DNA of 64,000 bases from Owenia fusiformis (taxonomy: Eukaryota; Annelida; Polychaeta; Sabellida; Oweniidae). The stretch's first letter is position 1. Each line of letters begins with the position of its first letter. Shown here piece by piece: positions 61,201 to 64,000 of this stretch. The stretch spans positions 23,381,936 to 23,445,935 of the forward strand of contig CAIIXF020000006.1 of assembly GCA_903813345.2 (NCBI GenBank), written 5' to 3'. A program made the translations under genes and the position numbers. The notes beneath the pieces are model-generated. The model did no database searches. It saw nothing but the letters and a program-made list of their open reading frames with translations, and was not told where the DNA came from.

Positions 61201-63475
61201 TGTTACATGCTTACATCGAAATCCATTTTTAAGTTTCAAGTTCTTACCTAGAAGGGTCTATATTTGCTATCATGGCAGAGTAAGCCTCCTCATTGTGACA
61301 CAATTCAAGGTGATGTTTAAAGGACTTTGACCATAGTGTTGGCTGTAACACAAATTGTTTTAAGTGTATATTCTTCATAAAATGGCATTCAGTGGACTGA
61401 AATGGTAGAAAATATTTGATTTCTGTAAAATGAAGGGAAATGGAAGCTAGGACAAGTGTCGTTAATTACCAGCAAATATCCCGTTATGACATAAATGATC
61501 TTTTTGATTGCTGACAAATTGATAAGACAGATAGGTGATTCCATACACTCATCACGTGAGCCCAAAAAATGCTACATATTTGCTATGTTATATTTCCCAA
61601 GAAGTCCTCTTTAAATGATAACATTATATTAACTTACAATGTTAGGGTCCCCAGGTTCTGCTATCCGTATGGCTGTTGTTGCTAATGATATGACAAGATC
61701 AGGGAGGTTGAACTCTTCCAACAGTTTGATTACCTTTAACAGAGAATATCCATATAAGGGATTTCGAGGGAAAACATAAAATTGACCAATAATGAGGCCA
61801 ATTTCATATTTTCTCGAGGAAAAATTCATATTCCATCACGACCATCAATAACCTATTTATTCCATAATATTTTTCTGAAACGTGTTTTGTATCTTGTTTT
61901 CCAAAGATGATGACATTAAATGATACAATTTAATTCATCGAATGACATTTTCAACTTTAATATGAACAAGTTTTAAAATAGAAATAATTTATAATACTAG
62001 ATGGATCATGATGAGCCATAATAACACAATATTAAGTCTCATGAAACTTTCTGATAGTTCTAATACAGGATTTTGGCTGATATGGGATTCAATACGAGAT
62101 CTGATACAGGATTTTCTGAATTTCAGTTTTACTCCCAAGTTTATTTCGCAGGGAAAACATGTTAGTATGGAATAAACTCTAAGATTATATATTTGACATT
62201 ATATTGGCATCGGCTCAGGTCTCAGATTCTAATATGATAAAAACTGTAATCTGAATTGGATTCCTCAAATCAGATTTTGTGAATGATAATGAAATGTTAT
62301 AGCCTTGGAAAATGTGACTTTTATGTTGATGTGAACTTGGAATCCTAGAAAGAATCAATCTGATTGACGGTTTTTAGATTCCCTAAAAATCACATGCTTC
62401 TTCCTTACCTTGAGGTAGTATAGAATCTCTAGTTTTGGAATAGACTCATCATCACACATAAGTAATTTCTGCAGCAAGAACTCTTCATTCCCAACACCAT
62501 GTACTGCCTCTAGGAAGCAGTCTAATGCCTTTTCTGGCTCACTGAAATATAACAAAAAAAACAAAAGAATTCAAGTTCCCATGGTGATATATAATTCTAT
62601 GGCCTCTCCTTTTAGAGATAATTTCTCATAAACAACAGGTTCAATTCATAAATTCAAATTTAAGTGAACATAGAGTGACCATTTGGGGCAAAATGTATTC
62701 CATCATTTAATATCTCCATTAGATATAAAAAAGACCATAAAAACGCAATAAATATACATATAGCTTAAGTTGCAAAATGCAAATGCAAAATAAATCTGTC
62801 AAATGGAAAAAATTTACAATAATTTCGAGGCAGAAGAAAAAGTGGGACTGCCCTTAGAGCTAATATGCATTAATAATGAAACACAGAACATCATTTCAAA
62901 ATAAAGAAAGAAATTGAGGTTACTTACTTTGAGTTCAGATATGATTGGCCAAGAAGGAACTTGCGTGAGGATGGGTTCCACTCACACCAGTGATGAACAA
63001 TCCAGAAATACTCCTGTAACTGACTGTACTGACATTGTAGCATGAGGAACTCTGGGAACAGGAAGTTCACACTGATTGGCCAGCTGGAATTGGTTGTCAA
63101 GGAAATAAGGCACAATATACAATACATGAATGACAAAAAGAGTTTTTGATTATGATTTTTGAATGAGGAAATAGGGAGGAACTAAATTGTGGAAAGTGGT
63201 AAAAGAATTCAGAAATAATCGTTATATTTAGATATCTGAAATTCCAATTCTCCAAAAAATAACCGTAAGGCAATAAGTTGAGCCACACAAACAATATTTT
63301 CTTTAACTTAAAGGATACAGTAGCTGTCCTGCAATAGTAGCTGTGGGTTGTAATGTACTAGACCAGAATGCACAGGGGTCTTCTTCTAAAAAGTTATTTT
63401 GGGAGAGAAGCAGACGGCATTGTGGACCCCCTACACCACGCATAAACAACTCTGCTAAAGACATGACCTTGTGAC
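25129..63475 (-). CDS. NUP160: Nucleoporin NUP160, C-terminal half, fourteen coding exons
   Basis: Joined, minus strand: 63319-63475, 62928-63083, 62409-62541, 61638-61733, 61248-61342, 60839-61041, 34108-34274, 33625-33694, 33082-33192, 29927-30053, 29463-29585, 26681-26822, 25550-25780, 25129-25278. These give 652 residues, with phases consistent at every junction and a TGA stop. Diagnostic matches to vertebrate NUP160 include VVNIIESRARSVDLATHNYY, SVMYEYGMRLGRELPGL, AYGLSLATIFEGLA, QAWRLLHLYLDKY and PAELLRLYLDHDWL. NUP160 is a Y-complex (NUP107-160) scaffold nucleoporin; this half is the alpha-solenoid that reaches the complex hub. Upstream exons lie beyond the right edge. One intron is about 26.6 kb and contains five unrelated genes. 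Confidence 0.96.
25550..25780 (-). CDS. NUP160: NUP160 exon
   Basis: 77 codons in phase 0. KVNPAELLRLYLDHDWLDHA and IEYIDAVLGKGGEYFGLK match vertebrate AAELLRLYLNYDLLEEA and EYVDAVLGKGHQYFG. Donor GTAAGTTG. Confidence 0.95.
25781..26680 (-). other. NUP160 intron with a palindromic MITE and a hairpin
   Basis: 25850-25960 is a diverged palindromic MITE (GAGTGAGCGCAGCGAATGAG centre). 26360-26425 is a hairpin built from GGGTGATATCAGCG and its complement. A poly-T-rich tract lies at 26145-26250. No exon. Confidence 0.5.
26681..26822 (-). CDS. NUP160: NUP160 exon
   Basis: Acceptor CTAATTTTAG. The first base completes AGT; then SADQAWRLLHLYLDKYATEG through to SLPNWFIAAYK. Matches vertebrate TDEAWRLLSTYLERYK and PLPNWLINSYK. 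Donor GTATATGA. Confidence 0.95.
27021..29458 (-). repeat. Tandem array of 23 partial NUP160 exon copies with decoy 5' splice sites
   Basis: Unit starts (plus strand TTAC preceding CTTATTTCTTTACTG) are spaced 105-107 bp, with one 89 bp unit at 27872-27960. Each unit holds the last ~83 bp of the NUP160 exon at 29463-29585 plus the first ~15 bp of its intron, so nearly every unit carries AAATAAG/GTAAGG in the minus sense. The exon itself is unit 24. Units are 95-99% alike by eye. Reading through any copy gives ATA AGG TAA, a stop. Inclusion of a copy as an 82-83 bp exon would also shift frame. The array is therefore expected to be intronic. Confidence 0.92.
29463..29585 (-). CDS. NUP160: NUP160 exon that seeded the 24-unit array
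   Basis: Acceptor ATTATGTTCCAG; donor GTAAGGCTC. Encodes (R)CIRLSQNSSSYMQGDNDYTA and DAWSWLNDNELTQTLNSKEI. This aligns with vertebrate CIKLQFGGEAAQAEAWAWLA...TKE. Only this copy has the 5' part of the exon (CIRLSQNSS), and only its donor gives an open frame into the next exon. Confidence 0.93.
29927..30053 (-). CDS. NUP160: NUP160 exon
   Basis: Acceptor TTTATTTGCAG; donor GTAAGGGC. PTLSAPETIGLLVNAGLFDN then AVTLSKAYGLSLATIFEGLA match vertebrate VTLLVQAGLFDTAISLCQTF and PVFEGLAFK. Phase 2 on both sides. Confidence 0.95.
30430..32051 (-). mobile_element. Non-autonomous element with ATGTCCCCACC ends and ~160 bp internal tandem repeats
   Basis: ATGTCCCCACC at 30430-30440 and GGTGGGGACAT at 32041-32051 are inverted repeats that differ by one base from the ATGTCACCACC family. 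The core has about seven units of about 160 bp (GCGTAGACAAGACTTTACAG, GGAAAATCCAAAATGGCTGC, TTTCATACTAAGAATCATCC). An ACGGACGGACAGACAGACGG segment lies next to the right end. Hairpin-bearing and simple-repeat ends show it is inserted in minus orientation. It lies in a NUP160 intron and has no ORF of note. Confidence 0.75.
32134..32587. mobile_element. MITE with CAGGCCTCG inverted ends
   Basis: CAGGCCTCGCGCTTA at the left and TTTCGAGGCCTG at the right. Subterminal CAGGTAG-rich boxes occur near both ends. About 450 bp in a NUP160 intron. Confidence 0.6.
32588..33081 (-). other. NUP160 intron remainder
   Basis: No exon, RNA gene or repeat family recognised. Confidence 0.4.
33082..33192 (-). CDS. 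NUP160: NUP160 exon
   Basis: Acceptor TTATTTTCAG; donor GTACGTAT. TQRIELLELQDIEKEYMLVH and SRLSFHQKDPEPSYMTG match vertebrate RQIEILELEDLEKECSLARI and RLTLAQHDPS. Confidence 0.95.
33625..33694 (-). CDS. NUP160: NUP160 short exon (70 bp)
   Basis: Acceptor TTATGTTTCAG; donor GTATGTATC. SPEEPIHGVSPKRNIDGEIR then ETM(L) matches vertebrate GASPKRNHDGE. The donor was chosen over a GTGTAT two bases earlier because only it keeps frame into TQRIELLE. Confidence 0.88.
34108..34274 (-). CDS. NUP160: NUP160 exon
   Basis: Acceptor TGCTTTCAG; donor GTAGGATT. GSVMYEYGMRLGRELPGLKG then KCYLACLNALRLVDPKYAWI match vertebrate VMFEYGMRLGREV and CYLAALNCLRLIRPEYAWI. It is the first exon after the 26.6 kb gene-bearing intron. 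Confidence 0.96.
35062..35117 (+). other. Probable 5' non-coding exon of acetyltransferase copy 1
   Basis: The end TTTCAGCAACAGGTTCATAT, with donor ATAAA/GTAAGTATAT, is matched at copy 2 (TTCAGCAACAGGTTCATCCA, same donor, 42240). It precedes a 2.76 kb intron that now holds the 35260-37001 element. The 5' boundary is estimated. Confidence 0.5.
35260..37001 (-). mobile_element. Reverse copy of the ATGTCACCACC tandem-repeat element
   Basis: ATGTCACCACC at 35282-35292 and GGTGGTGACAT at 36987-36997, with the CGCCGGACGCC-rich segment beside the right-hand hairpin. It is the reverse complement of 3803-5773 in layout. About 12 tandem units carry TTTGACCTTGAGAAGGTCAT and AAGGTCAAATGTCAAATC. It lies in 5' intron 1 of acetyltransferase copy 1. 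Confidence 0.75.
37030..37600. repeat. ~36 bp degenerate minisatellite
   Basis: Repeats of CTTTAGTACTAAAGTGAATA then TGAATACACA, with a palindromic TTTAGTACTAAA core. The minus-strand ORF in this block only reads the repeat (STKVGIHLYF units) and is not treated as a gene. Confidence 0.8.
37885..38052 (+). CDS. Copy 1 coding exon 1
   Basis: 56 codons from MSSTAICRRATMK to EDNGKV; donor GTAAGAAA. The exon begins at 37876 with 9 non-coding bases. Confidence 0.82.
37885..41046 (+). CDS. Histidine N-acetyltransferase-like protein, copy 1
   Basis: CDS 37885-38052, 39264-39503, 40477-41046; 325 residues. The N-terminal GNAT half has CRRATMKDHKAIIEMDNMVY then NGLDYLDANYPLYMQ, comparable to GGLDYLPTRYTSWLQ in fish HISAT. 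The acetyl-CoA loop region is GHHGEGYFKML (residues 81-91). The C-terminal half carries the HISAT/NAT16-type extension (EWEPMSM, CDFYGPNLNHLQAHMIAHAE, CDLYFCVYFP). Fish HISAT uses acetyl-CoA to acetylate the alpha-amine of L-histidine; the substrate here is not known. The ATG follows an in-exon acceptor (TTTGCAG at 37875), so transcription starts in an upstream exon. AATAAA at 41140-41145. It sits antisense in a NUP160 intron. Confidence 0.82.
38620..39180. mobile_element. MITE with ACAGGGTGACAC ends in copy 1 intron
   Basis: TACAGGGTGACACCAAAATG at the left and GTGTCACCCTGTA at the right, with TA borders. The ends match the element at 24619-24977 for the first nine bases (ACAGGGTGA). Confidence 0.65.
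39264..39503 (+). CDS. Copy 1 coding exon 2
   Basis: 80 codons, MAYVQATLIDDGRS to GTKLIETR. Acceptor CTCTAAATAG; donor GTAAATGC. Contains the GHHGEG acetyl-CoA loop. Confidence 0.82.
39945..40330. repeat. Repeat insertion in copy 1 intron 2
   Basis: Inverted pair CCTATACCAAGTAGAGTTTT (40091) and AAAACTCTACTTGGCATAGG (about 40303). Tandem GGAAGCGGGAAGATATGCAC near 40184 and inverted GATATGGGGTTTAT/ATGAACCCAATATC near 39968/40048. Probably a MITE complex. ORFs across it are not genes. Confidence 0.5.
40477..41046 (+). CDS. Copy 1 coding exon 3
   Basis: 189 codons plus TGA, YRRNIRLPPRQSLDD to PLTRHAKL. Acceptor GGTTATTTCAG. Confidence 0.85.
   Translation, partial: YRRNIRLPPRQSLDDIPHFTNHPIVHRITPYELEAIVEEDRKDGWKIFPAKSFTSEWEPMSMIDGVKSNIQIIAYRSLLFASYDTNGKCVAVSALNGFPITPGQRSDCDFYGPNLNHLQAHMIAHAEEAHKKSKKANCDLYFCVYFPQTISLEKMTDFADKELAWEISDIHDGNVYITAERPLTRHAKL
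42185..42240 (+). other. Probable 5' non-coding exon of copy 2
   Basis: Ends CAACAGGTTCATCCATAAA at donor GTAAGTATAT, conserved with copy 1 (35117). The 5' boundary is estimated. Confidence 0.5.
42596..42754 (+). CDS. Copy 2 coding exon 1
   Basis: 53 codons. Acceptor CCTTGCAG ends at 42577; donor GTAAATTC at 42755. An upstream in-frame ATG at 42554 lies before the acceptor and is not used. Confidence 0.75.
42596..43845 (+). CDS. Histidine N-acetyltransferase-like protein, copy 2, with shifted start and altered cofactor loop
   Basis: CDS 42596-42754, 42909-43148, 43276-43845; 322 residues. The ATG used by the other copies is ATA here (42587-42589), but the fourth codon has become ATG, giving MAICRRATMKDHNAIIEMNN. 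The cofactor loop reads GHHREGYF instead of GHHGEG or GHRGEG: the first conserved glycine is Arg81, which may weaken acetyl-CoA binding. The rest of the frame is open, splice sites are intact, and AATAAA lies at 43908-43913. Closest sibling is copy 1 (both keep the six-residue HGTEGT/QGIEGT-type insertion). Could be a functional paralogue with changed activity or a gene in early decay. Confidence 0.8.
42909..43148 (+). CDS. Copy 2 coding exon 2
   Basis: 80 codons, MAYIQATLIDGGKS to GTKLIETR. Acceptor CTCTAAATAG; donor GTAAATAC. Confidence 0.8.
43276..43845 (+). CDS. Copy 2 coding exon 3
   Basis: 189 codons plus TGA, from YRRIIRLPPRQSLDD. The frame is open from the acceptor GGTTATTTCAG, well upstream of the first internal ATG at 43432. 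Confidence 0.83.
   Translation, partial: YRRIIRLPPRQSLDDIPHFTNHPIIHRITPYELEAIVEEDRKNGWKIFPSKSLVSEYEPMSMIDGVKSNIQMIVYRSLLFASYDTNGKCVAVSALNKIPIILGQRSDCDFYGPNLNHLQAHMIIHAKEAHKKSKKANCDLYFCVYFPQTISLEKMTDFADKELGWEISDIHDGNVYITAERPLPRQAKL
44450..44585. repeat. Dispersed repeat shared with the FNBP4 intron
   Basis: AAAGGGAAAGGACCAAAAGT ... CAAAACCATGATCTAA is shared with about 18510-18625. Family unknown. Confidence 0.5.
44930..44973 (+). other. Probable 5' non-coding exon of copy 3
   Basis: GAACATTCAGGATCATCTCAG...AAAAAG before GTAAAGTAAG, aligned with copies 4 and 5 (GAACATTCAGGAACACCTCA). The 5' boundary is estimated. Confidence 0.5.
45468..45635 (+). CDS. Copy 3 coding exon 1
   Basis: 56 codons, MSSTAICRRATMK to EDNGKV. 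Acceptor CTTTGCAG at 45458; donor GTAAGTAG. Confidence 0.82.
45468..47244 (+). CDS. Histidine N-acetyltransferase-like protein, copy 3
   Basis: CDS 45468-45635, 45904-46125, 46678-47244; 318 residues. Same GNAT plus HISAT-type C-terminal half as copy 1, with the loop GHRGEGYFKML intact. Exon 2 is 18 bp shorter than in copies 1 and 2 (YGEFHQNREVNFIEKR ends the exon), and this defines a second subfamily with copies 4 and 5. The C-terminus ends FKQAKL. Intron 2 contains the 46240-46570 repeat. The region after the stop carries NUP160 exon relics. Confidence 0.82.
45904..46125 (+). CDS. Copy 3 coding exon 2
   Basis: 74 codons, MAYIQQTLVDGGKT to NFIEKR. Acceptor TTTGAACAG; donor GTAAGTGG. Confidence 0.82.
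46240..46570 (+). mobile_element. Repeat with a promoter-like segment in copy 3 intron 2
   Basis: Starts ATTACAGTTTAGTAGCCCCG and contains TATATATAGAACGTCGG and GAAGCTCTCTTTTAAGAAG. A diverged second copy is at 57500-57795, and an inverted end piece at 48590-48655. TATA-like box plus conserved downstream segment suggests an LTR or a promoter-bearing element; class not determined. Confidence 0.55.
46678..47244 (+). CDS. Copy 3 coding exon 3
   Basis: 188 codons plus TGA, NRQTFKLTPQQSLRD to FKQAKL. Acceptor TTTGTTCCAG. Confidence 0.85.
   Translation, partial: NRQTFKLTPQQSLRDIPCFMNHPIVHRITPYELEAIVEEDRKNGWKIFPAKSLTSEWEPMSMIDGVKSNVQIIAYRSLLFASYDTNGKCVAVSALNGYTITLGWRSDCDFYGPNLNHLQAHMIAHAKEAHKKSQKINCDLYFCVNIPLSISLENLNVFAEKELGWERSSVLGNVYFSAVEKVFKQAKL
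47650..47925. repeat. ~71 bp tandem repeat containing a NUP160 exon/donor junction
   Basis: About four units of GGTAAAATGTACCTTTTCTA, AATAAATAGTACTGTACATG and AACTCCAAAACATCTG. AAAATGTACCTTTTCTAAA is the plus-strand image of the NUP160 donor end at 60833-60850. The array grew from the end of the relic exon beside it. Confidence 0.75.
47898..48036 (-). pseudogene. Degenerate copy of NUP160 exon 60839-61041
   Basis: AAAGTTGCTCC, GAGTAGAGGAGGCCATAATA, GCCAGGTCAACATATCT and CCATGTAAGGGAA follow the native exon in order, with indels and substitutions that close the frame. It ends at the position matching EFPYID and is joined directly to an acetyltransferase exon 3 fragment. Confidence 0.8.
48037..48150 (+). 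pseudogene. Acetyltransferase exon 3 fragment fused to the NUP160 relic
   Basis: Matches the KKANCDLYFCVYFPQTISLE and KMTDFADKEL coding region of copies 1 and 2. No exons 1 or 2 nearby. Confidence 0.8.
48315..48463 (-). pseudogene. Inverted copy of the fused acetyltransferase/NUP160 relic
   Basis: Reverse complement of 47970-48110, including the same fusion point (TTCACAAGAGGCTCACAAGA in reverse). The inverted duplication therefore followed the fusion. It can form a stem of about 140 bp with its partner. Confidence 0.8.
48772..48910 (-). mobile_element. Short ATGTCACCACC-family element, reverse orientation
   Basis: AACAAGGCATTAACATGCAA, AATGTCACCACC at the left and GGGGTGGTGACATC at the right. 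A more decayed piece follows at about 48996-49095. Confidence 0.6.
49204..49287 (+). other. Probable 5' non-coding exon of copy 4, with TATA-like box
   Basis: CTATATAATGTACAGGAGTG is followed by a stretch conserved with copy 5 (GTACAAAGTTAATACA, GGAACATTCAGGAACACCTC) ending AAAAAAG at donor GTACAG. The TATA-like sequence at 49203-49208 would place the start about 25-30 bp downstream. Boundaries estimated. Confidence 0.5.
49518..49685 (+). CDS. Copy 4 coding exon 1
   Basis: 56 codons, MSSTAICRRATMK to EDNGKV. Acceptor TTTTGCAG at 49508; donor GTAAGTAG. Confidence 0.82.
49518..53479 (+). CDS. Histidine N-acetyltransferase-like protein, copy 4
   Basis: CDS 49518-49685, 52247-52468, 52913-53479; 318 residues. 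Same domains as copy 3, with loop GHRGEGYFKML intact and a short exon 2. The first coding intron has grown to 2.56 kb and holds a palindromic MITE (50560-50690) and a GATATCTGTGAAATATTTTC-type hairpin (50838-50895). A 3.3 kb hAT-like insertion sits in its 3' flank. Frame and splice sites are intact. Confidence 0.82.
50560..50690. mobile_element. Palindromic MITE, diverged copy
   Basis: GGTGATATCAATATCTTGCC and GCGCAGATATTGATATCAAT arms around AGCATAGCGAATTAGCGC; same layout as 3290-3422. Confidence 0.5.
52247..52468 (+). CDS. Copy 4 coding exon 2
   Basis: 74 codons, MAYSQQTLVDGGKT to NFIEKR. Acceptor TTTTGAACAG; donor GTAAGTTC. Confidence 0.82.
52913..53479 (+). CDS. Copy 4 coding exon 3
   Basis: 188 codons plus TAA, YRQTFKLTPQQSLRD to FKQAKL. 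Acceptor TTTGTTCCAG. Confidence 0.85.
   Translation, partial: YRQTFKLTPQQSLRDIPCFMNHPIVHRITPYEFEAIVEEDRKDGWKIFPAKSFISEWEPMSMIDGVKSNIQIIAYRSLLFANYDTNGKCVSVSALNGYPTSQGQRSDCDFYGPNPNHLQAHMIAHAKEAHKKSQKINCDLYFCVAFPLSISLEKLNVFAEKELGWERSSVLGNVYFSAVAKVFKQAKL
53736..57077. mobile_element. 3.3 kb hAT-like transposon with ~70 bp inverted repeats
   Basis: CAGTGGAGACGATGGGCTC at the left and GAGCCCATCGTCTCCACTG at the right. Similarity continues about 70 bp inward to the palindrome ATACGGCAATTGCCGTAT. Flanks ACTGCATA and CTGGCATA resemble an imperfect 8 bp duplication. The flanking sequence of copy 5 (60130-60250) runs through the equivalent site without this insert. No transposase ORF was found, so it is non-autonomous. 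It encloses a second inverted-repeat element at about 54435-55280. Confidence 0.7.
54435..55280. mobile_element. Nested element with GCCTTGCCCAAGTCGG inverted repeats
   Basis: AGACGGACATAGCCTTGCCC at 54447 and its inverted counterpart GGGCAAGGCTAAGACGGACA near 55247. The arms extend about 80 bp to GACCGCCTTGTAC / GTACAAGGCGGT. Sits inside the hAT-like element. Confidence 0.6.
57395..57480 (-). pseudogene. Second degenerate copy of NUP160 exon 60839-61041
   Basis: AAAATGTACCTTTTCTAAAG, TTGCTCC, GGGTAGAGGAGGT, AGCCAGGTCAACAGATCTC and GAGACTCTGATATT follow the donor half of the native exon. Truncated and frame-broken; lies 3' of copy 4. Confidence 0.8.
57500..57795 (+). mobile_element. Second copy of the promoter-like repeat
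   Basis: ATTACAGTTTAGTAGCCCCG, CATATATAGAAAGTC, TGAAAGAGTGAAGATGGAGC and CTCTCTTTTAAGAAG match 46260-46565 in order. Located between the NUP160 relic and an acetyltransferase fragment. Confidence 0.55.
57806..57902 (+). pseudogene. Acetyltransferase exon 3 fragment
   Basis: GCTTACAAGAACTCCAAGAA then AACTGTGATTTATACTTCTG and CAGACAATATCACTGGAGAA match exon 3 of copies 1 and 2. It is truncated at both ends. Confidence 0.8.
58127..58213 (+). other. Probable 5' non-coding exon of copy 5, with TATA-like box
   Basis: CTATATTATGTACAGGAGTG then GGAACATTCAGGAACACCTC and AAAAAAG at donor GTACAG, near-identical to copy 4. Boundaries estimated. Confidence 0.5.
58392..58559 (+). CDS. Copy 5 coding exon 1
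   Basis: 56 codons. Acceptor GTTTGCAG at 58382; donor GTAAGTAG. Confidence 0.82.
58392..59942 (+). CDS. Histidine N-acetyltransferase-like protein, copy 5
   Basis: CDS 58392-58559, 58884-59105, 59373-59942; 319 residues. Starts MSRTAICRRATMKDHKAIIE; loop GHRGEGYFKML intact. Exon 2 is of the short type. Exon 3 has SVHEGNVYFSAESK where copies 3 and 4 have SVLGNVYFSAV, a one-residue difference. It is the most compact copy, without inserted elements in its introns, and lies next to the intact NUP160 exon 60839-61041, about 0.9 kb beyond its stop. Confidence 0.82.
58884..59105 (+). CDS. Copy 5 coding exon 2
   Basis: 74 codons, MAYSQQTLVDGGKT to NFIEKR. Acceptor TTTTGAACAG; donor GTAAGTTC. Confidence 0.82.
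59373..59942 (+). CDS. Copy 5 coding exon 3
   Basis: 189 codons plus TAA, NRQTFKLTPEQSLCE to FKQAKL. Acceptor TTTGTTTCAG. Confidence 0.85.
   Translation, partial: NRQTFKLTPEQSLCEIHCFMNQPTVYRITPYELEAIVEEDCKNGWKIFPAKSLTSEWEPMSMIDGVKSNVQIIAYRSLLFASYDINGKCVAVSALNGYTITRGRRSDCDFYGPNLNHLQAHMIAHAKEAHKKSQKVKCDLYFCVHFPLSISPEKLNVFAEEELGWEKSSVHEGNVYFSAESKVFKQAKL
60409..60803. mobile_element. MITE with AAGGACGATTCTCGG ends and TA duplication
   Basis: AAGGACGATTCTCGGTTTGG at the left and CCAAACCGAGAATCGTCCTT at the right, flanked by TA on both sides, fits Tc1/mariner. The interior is a partial tandem duplication (GAAATATTACCCAAATTAAA at 60473 and 60663). It lies just 3' of the NUP160 donor at 60838. Confidence 0.8.
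60839..61041 (-). CDS. NUP160: NUP160 exon, source of the relic copies
   Basis: Acceptor CTTTTACAG; donor GTACATTT. RKDCLRQFIVVLCERSQLRA, LVEFPYIDMYDDVVNIIESR and ARSVDLATHNYYDLLYSFHV then YRSNFRK match vertebrate NUP160 strongly. Its donor-side half occurs as relics at 47898, 48381-48463 (inverted) and 57395. Confidence 0.96.
61248..61342 (-). CDS. NUP160: NUP160 exon
   Basis: Acceptor TGTGTTACAG; donor GTAAGAAC. PTLWSKSFKHHLELCHNEEA then YSAMIANIDPS matches vertebrate FKHHLDLGHNSQAYEAL. Phase 2 at the end. Confidence 0.94.
61343..61637 (-). other. NUP160 intron
   Basis: No feature recognised. Confidence 0.5.
61638..61733 (-). CDS. NUP160: NUP160 exon
   Basis: 32 codons in phase 0. VIKLLEEFNLPDLVISLATT then AIRIAEPGDPNI matches vertebrate VLRLLDVIGLPELVIQLATS. 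Donor GTAAGTTA. Confidence 0.94.
61734..62408 (-). other. NUP160 intron
   Basis: AT-rich; no exon or repeat family recognised. Confidence 0.5.
62409..62541 (-). CDS. NUP160: NUP160 exon
   Basis: Acceptor TATATTTCAG; donor GTAAGGAA. EPEKALDCFLEAVHGVGNEE then FLLQKLLMCDDESIPKLEIL and YYLK match vertebrate KALECFCQAASEVGKEEFL and RLQYYDKV. Confidence 0.94.
62542..62927 (-). other. NUP160 intron
   Basis: No feature recognised. Confidence 0.5.
62928..63083 (-). CDS. NUP160: NUP160 exon
   Basis: Acceptor CAATTCCAG; donor GTAAGTAA. WPISVNFLFPEFLMLQCQYS then QLQEYFWIVHHWCEWNPSSR and KFLLGQSYLNS. LFPEFLM.CQY..LQ.Y and the FLLG.SYL segment match the family. Confidence 0.92.
63319..63475 (-). CDS. 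NUP160: NUP160 exon, most 5' in the window
   Basis: Acceptor ATATTCCAG; donor GTATCCTT. HKVMSLAELFMRGVGGPQCR then LLLSQNNFLEEDPCAFWSST. KVM.LAELF.RG matches the family. The donor was chosen because CT + C gives Leu before WPISV. Confidence 0.88.
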
Positions 63476-64000
63476 CTGGAATATAGAATGTGCATTAAAT
63501 TATGATTAGAAGATAAAAAGAACAATCGAAAAGATAATAACTACTGTATGTCAAAAAATACTTAAAAAATAACAACTTTGTCAAAAATACACTGAAAATT
63601 ACTTGCCCTTTTGAAGAAAGAACACATTATGCTTCAAATGCATTTCAACCAGCTTTTTTAAGACAGTTCAGTCGTTTTTCCAAACTCTAACATTAAAGGA
63701 ATATTCCTTGCCAGACCCTTTCTCTCTTGATATGGTAGCTATAATCATATATATAGTTTCCATATTTAGCAAAACATGGGAAATGTTTTAATATGGTCAA
63801 TACTGATCATTTAAAAATCTAGTGCTTATTTCCAGTGAGCTGCCATCTTTTAAGATTTCTTCCAGGAAGTGATGTCATCAACTCTCAACTTCTATAACCT
63901 TGCCCAAAACAGTATAGGAAAGTAGCACAAAATCACTTCTAGACAAGTGATCATTACTTTCTGTGCAAAAATATTTTCAGGGCTTGTCAACTTAAAATAA
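63476..64000 (-). other. NUP160 intron running off the window
   Basis: No exon recognised to the right edge; upstream NUP160 exons must lie beyond 64000. Confidence 0.6.

Noticed and set aside
1-64000. tRNA, rRNA or snRNA genes
   Set aside because: No cloverleaf with a GGTTCGAATCC-type arm or other RNA gene signature could be supported by eye; a covariance-model scan would be decisive.

Overview
This is a window of an animal nuclear genome: AT-rich, spliced genes with GT-AG introns, and many transposon and satellite-like repeats. Repeat style and gene content suggest a marine invertebrate, perhaps a bivalve or other lophotrochozoan. That placement is inference; no rRNA or mitochondrial marker is present.

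Two conserved host genes frame the window and face each other tail to tail. FNBP4 (formin-binding protein 4, two WW domains, polyproline) runs on the plus strand from about 6.2 to 20.0 kb. Nine coding exons are present and the 5' end lies off the left edge. NUP160 (Y-complex nucleoporin) runs on the minus strand from 63.5 to 25.1 kb. Fourteen coding exons cover the C-terminal 652 residues and the 5' part lies off the right edge. All exon phases join without error in both genes. FNBP4 and NUP160 are also close neighbours in human (11p11.2).

The largest NUP160 intron (34.3-60.8 kb) holds five tandem plus-strand genes for a GNAT enzyme resembling histidine N-acetyltransferase (HISAT/NAT16). Each has three coding exons and a conserved 5' non-coding exon. 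Degenerate pieces of the adjacent NUP160 exon lie between the copies, so the duplicated unit carried host exon sequence with it. A small four-transmembrane ORF of unknown function lies antisense in the large FNBP4 intron.

Several tandem arrays start inside the 3' end of a coding segment. One NUP160 exon end plus its 5' splice site is amplified to 24 units of about 107 bp. The FNBP4 stop-codon region is amplified about 12 times at about 44 bp. The end of the four-TM ORF is amplified about 10 times at about 82 bp. A relic NUP160 exon end is amplified about 4 times at about 71 bp.

Mobile DNA: a LINE-type ORF1 with an in-frame stop (0-1.2 kb), fold-back elements (1.2-3.7 kb), and two related families with ATGTCACCACC or ATGTCCCCACC termini and internal tandem repeats (3.8-5.8, 30.4-32.1 and 35.3-37.0 kb). 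A 2.3 kb element has perfect 69 bp inverted repeats, a 5 bp target duplication and a zinc-finger exon (21.7-24.0 kb). A 3.3 kb hAT-like element lies at 53.7-57.1 kb, and there are several MITEs.
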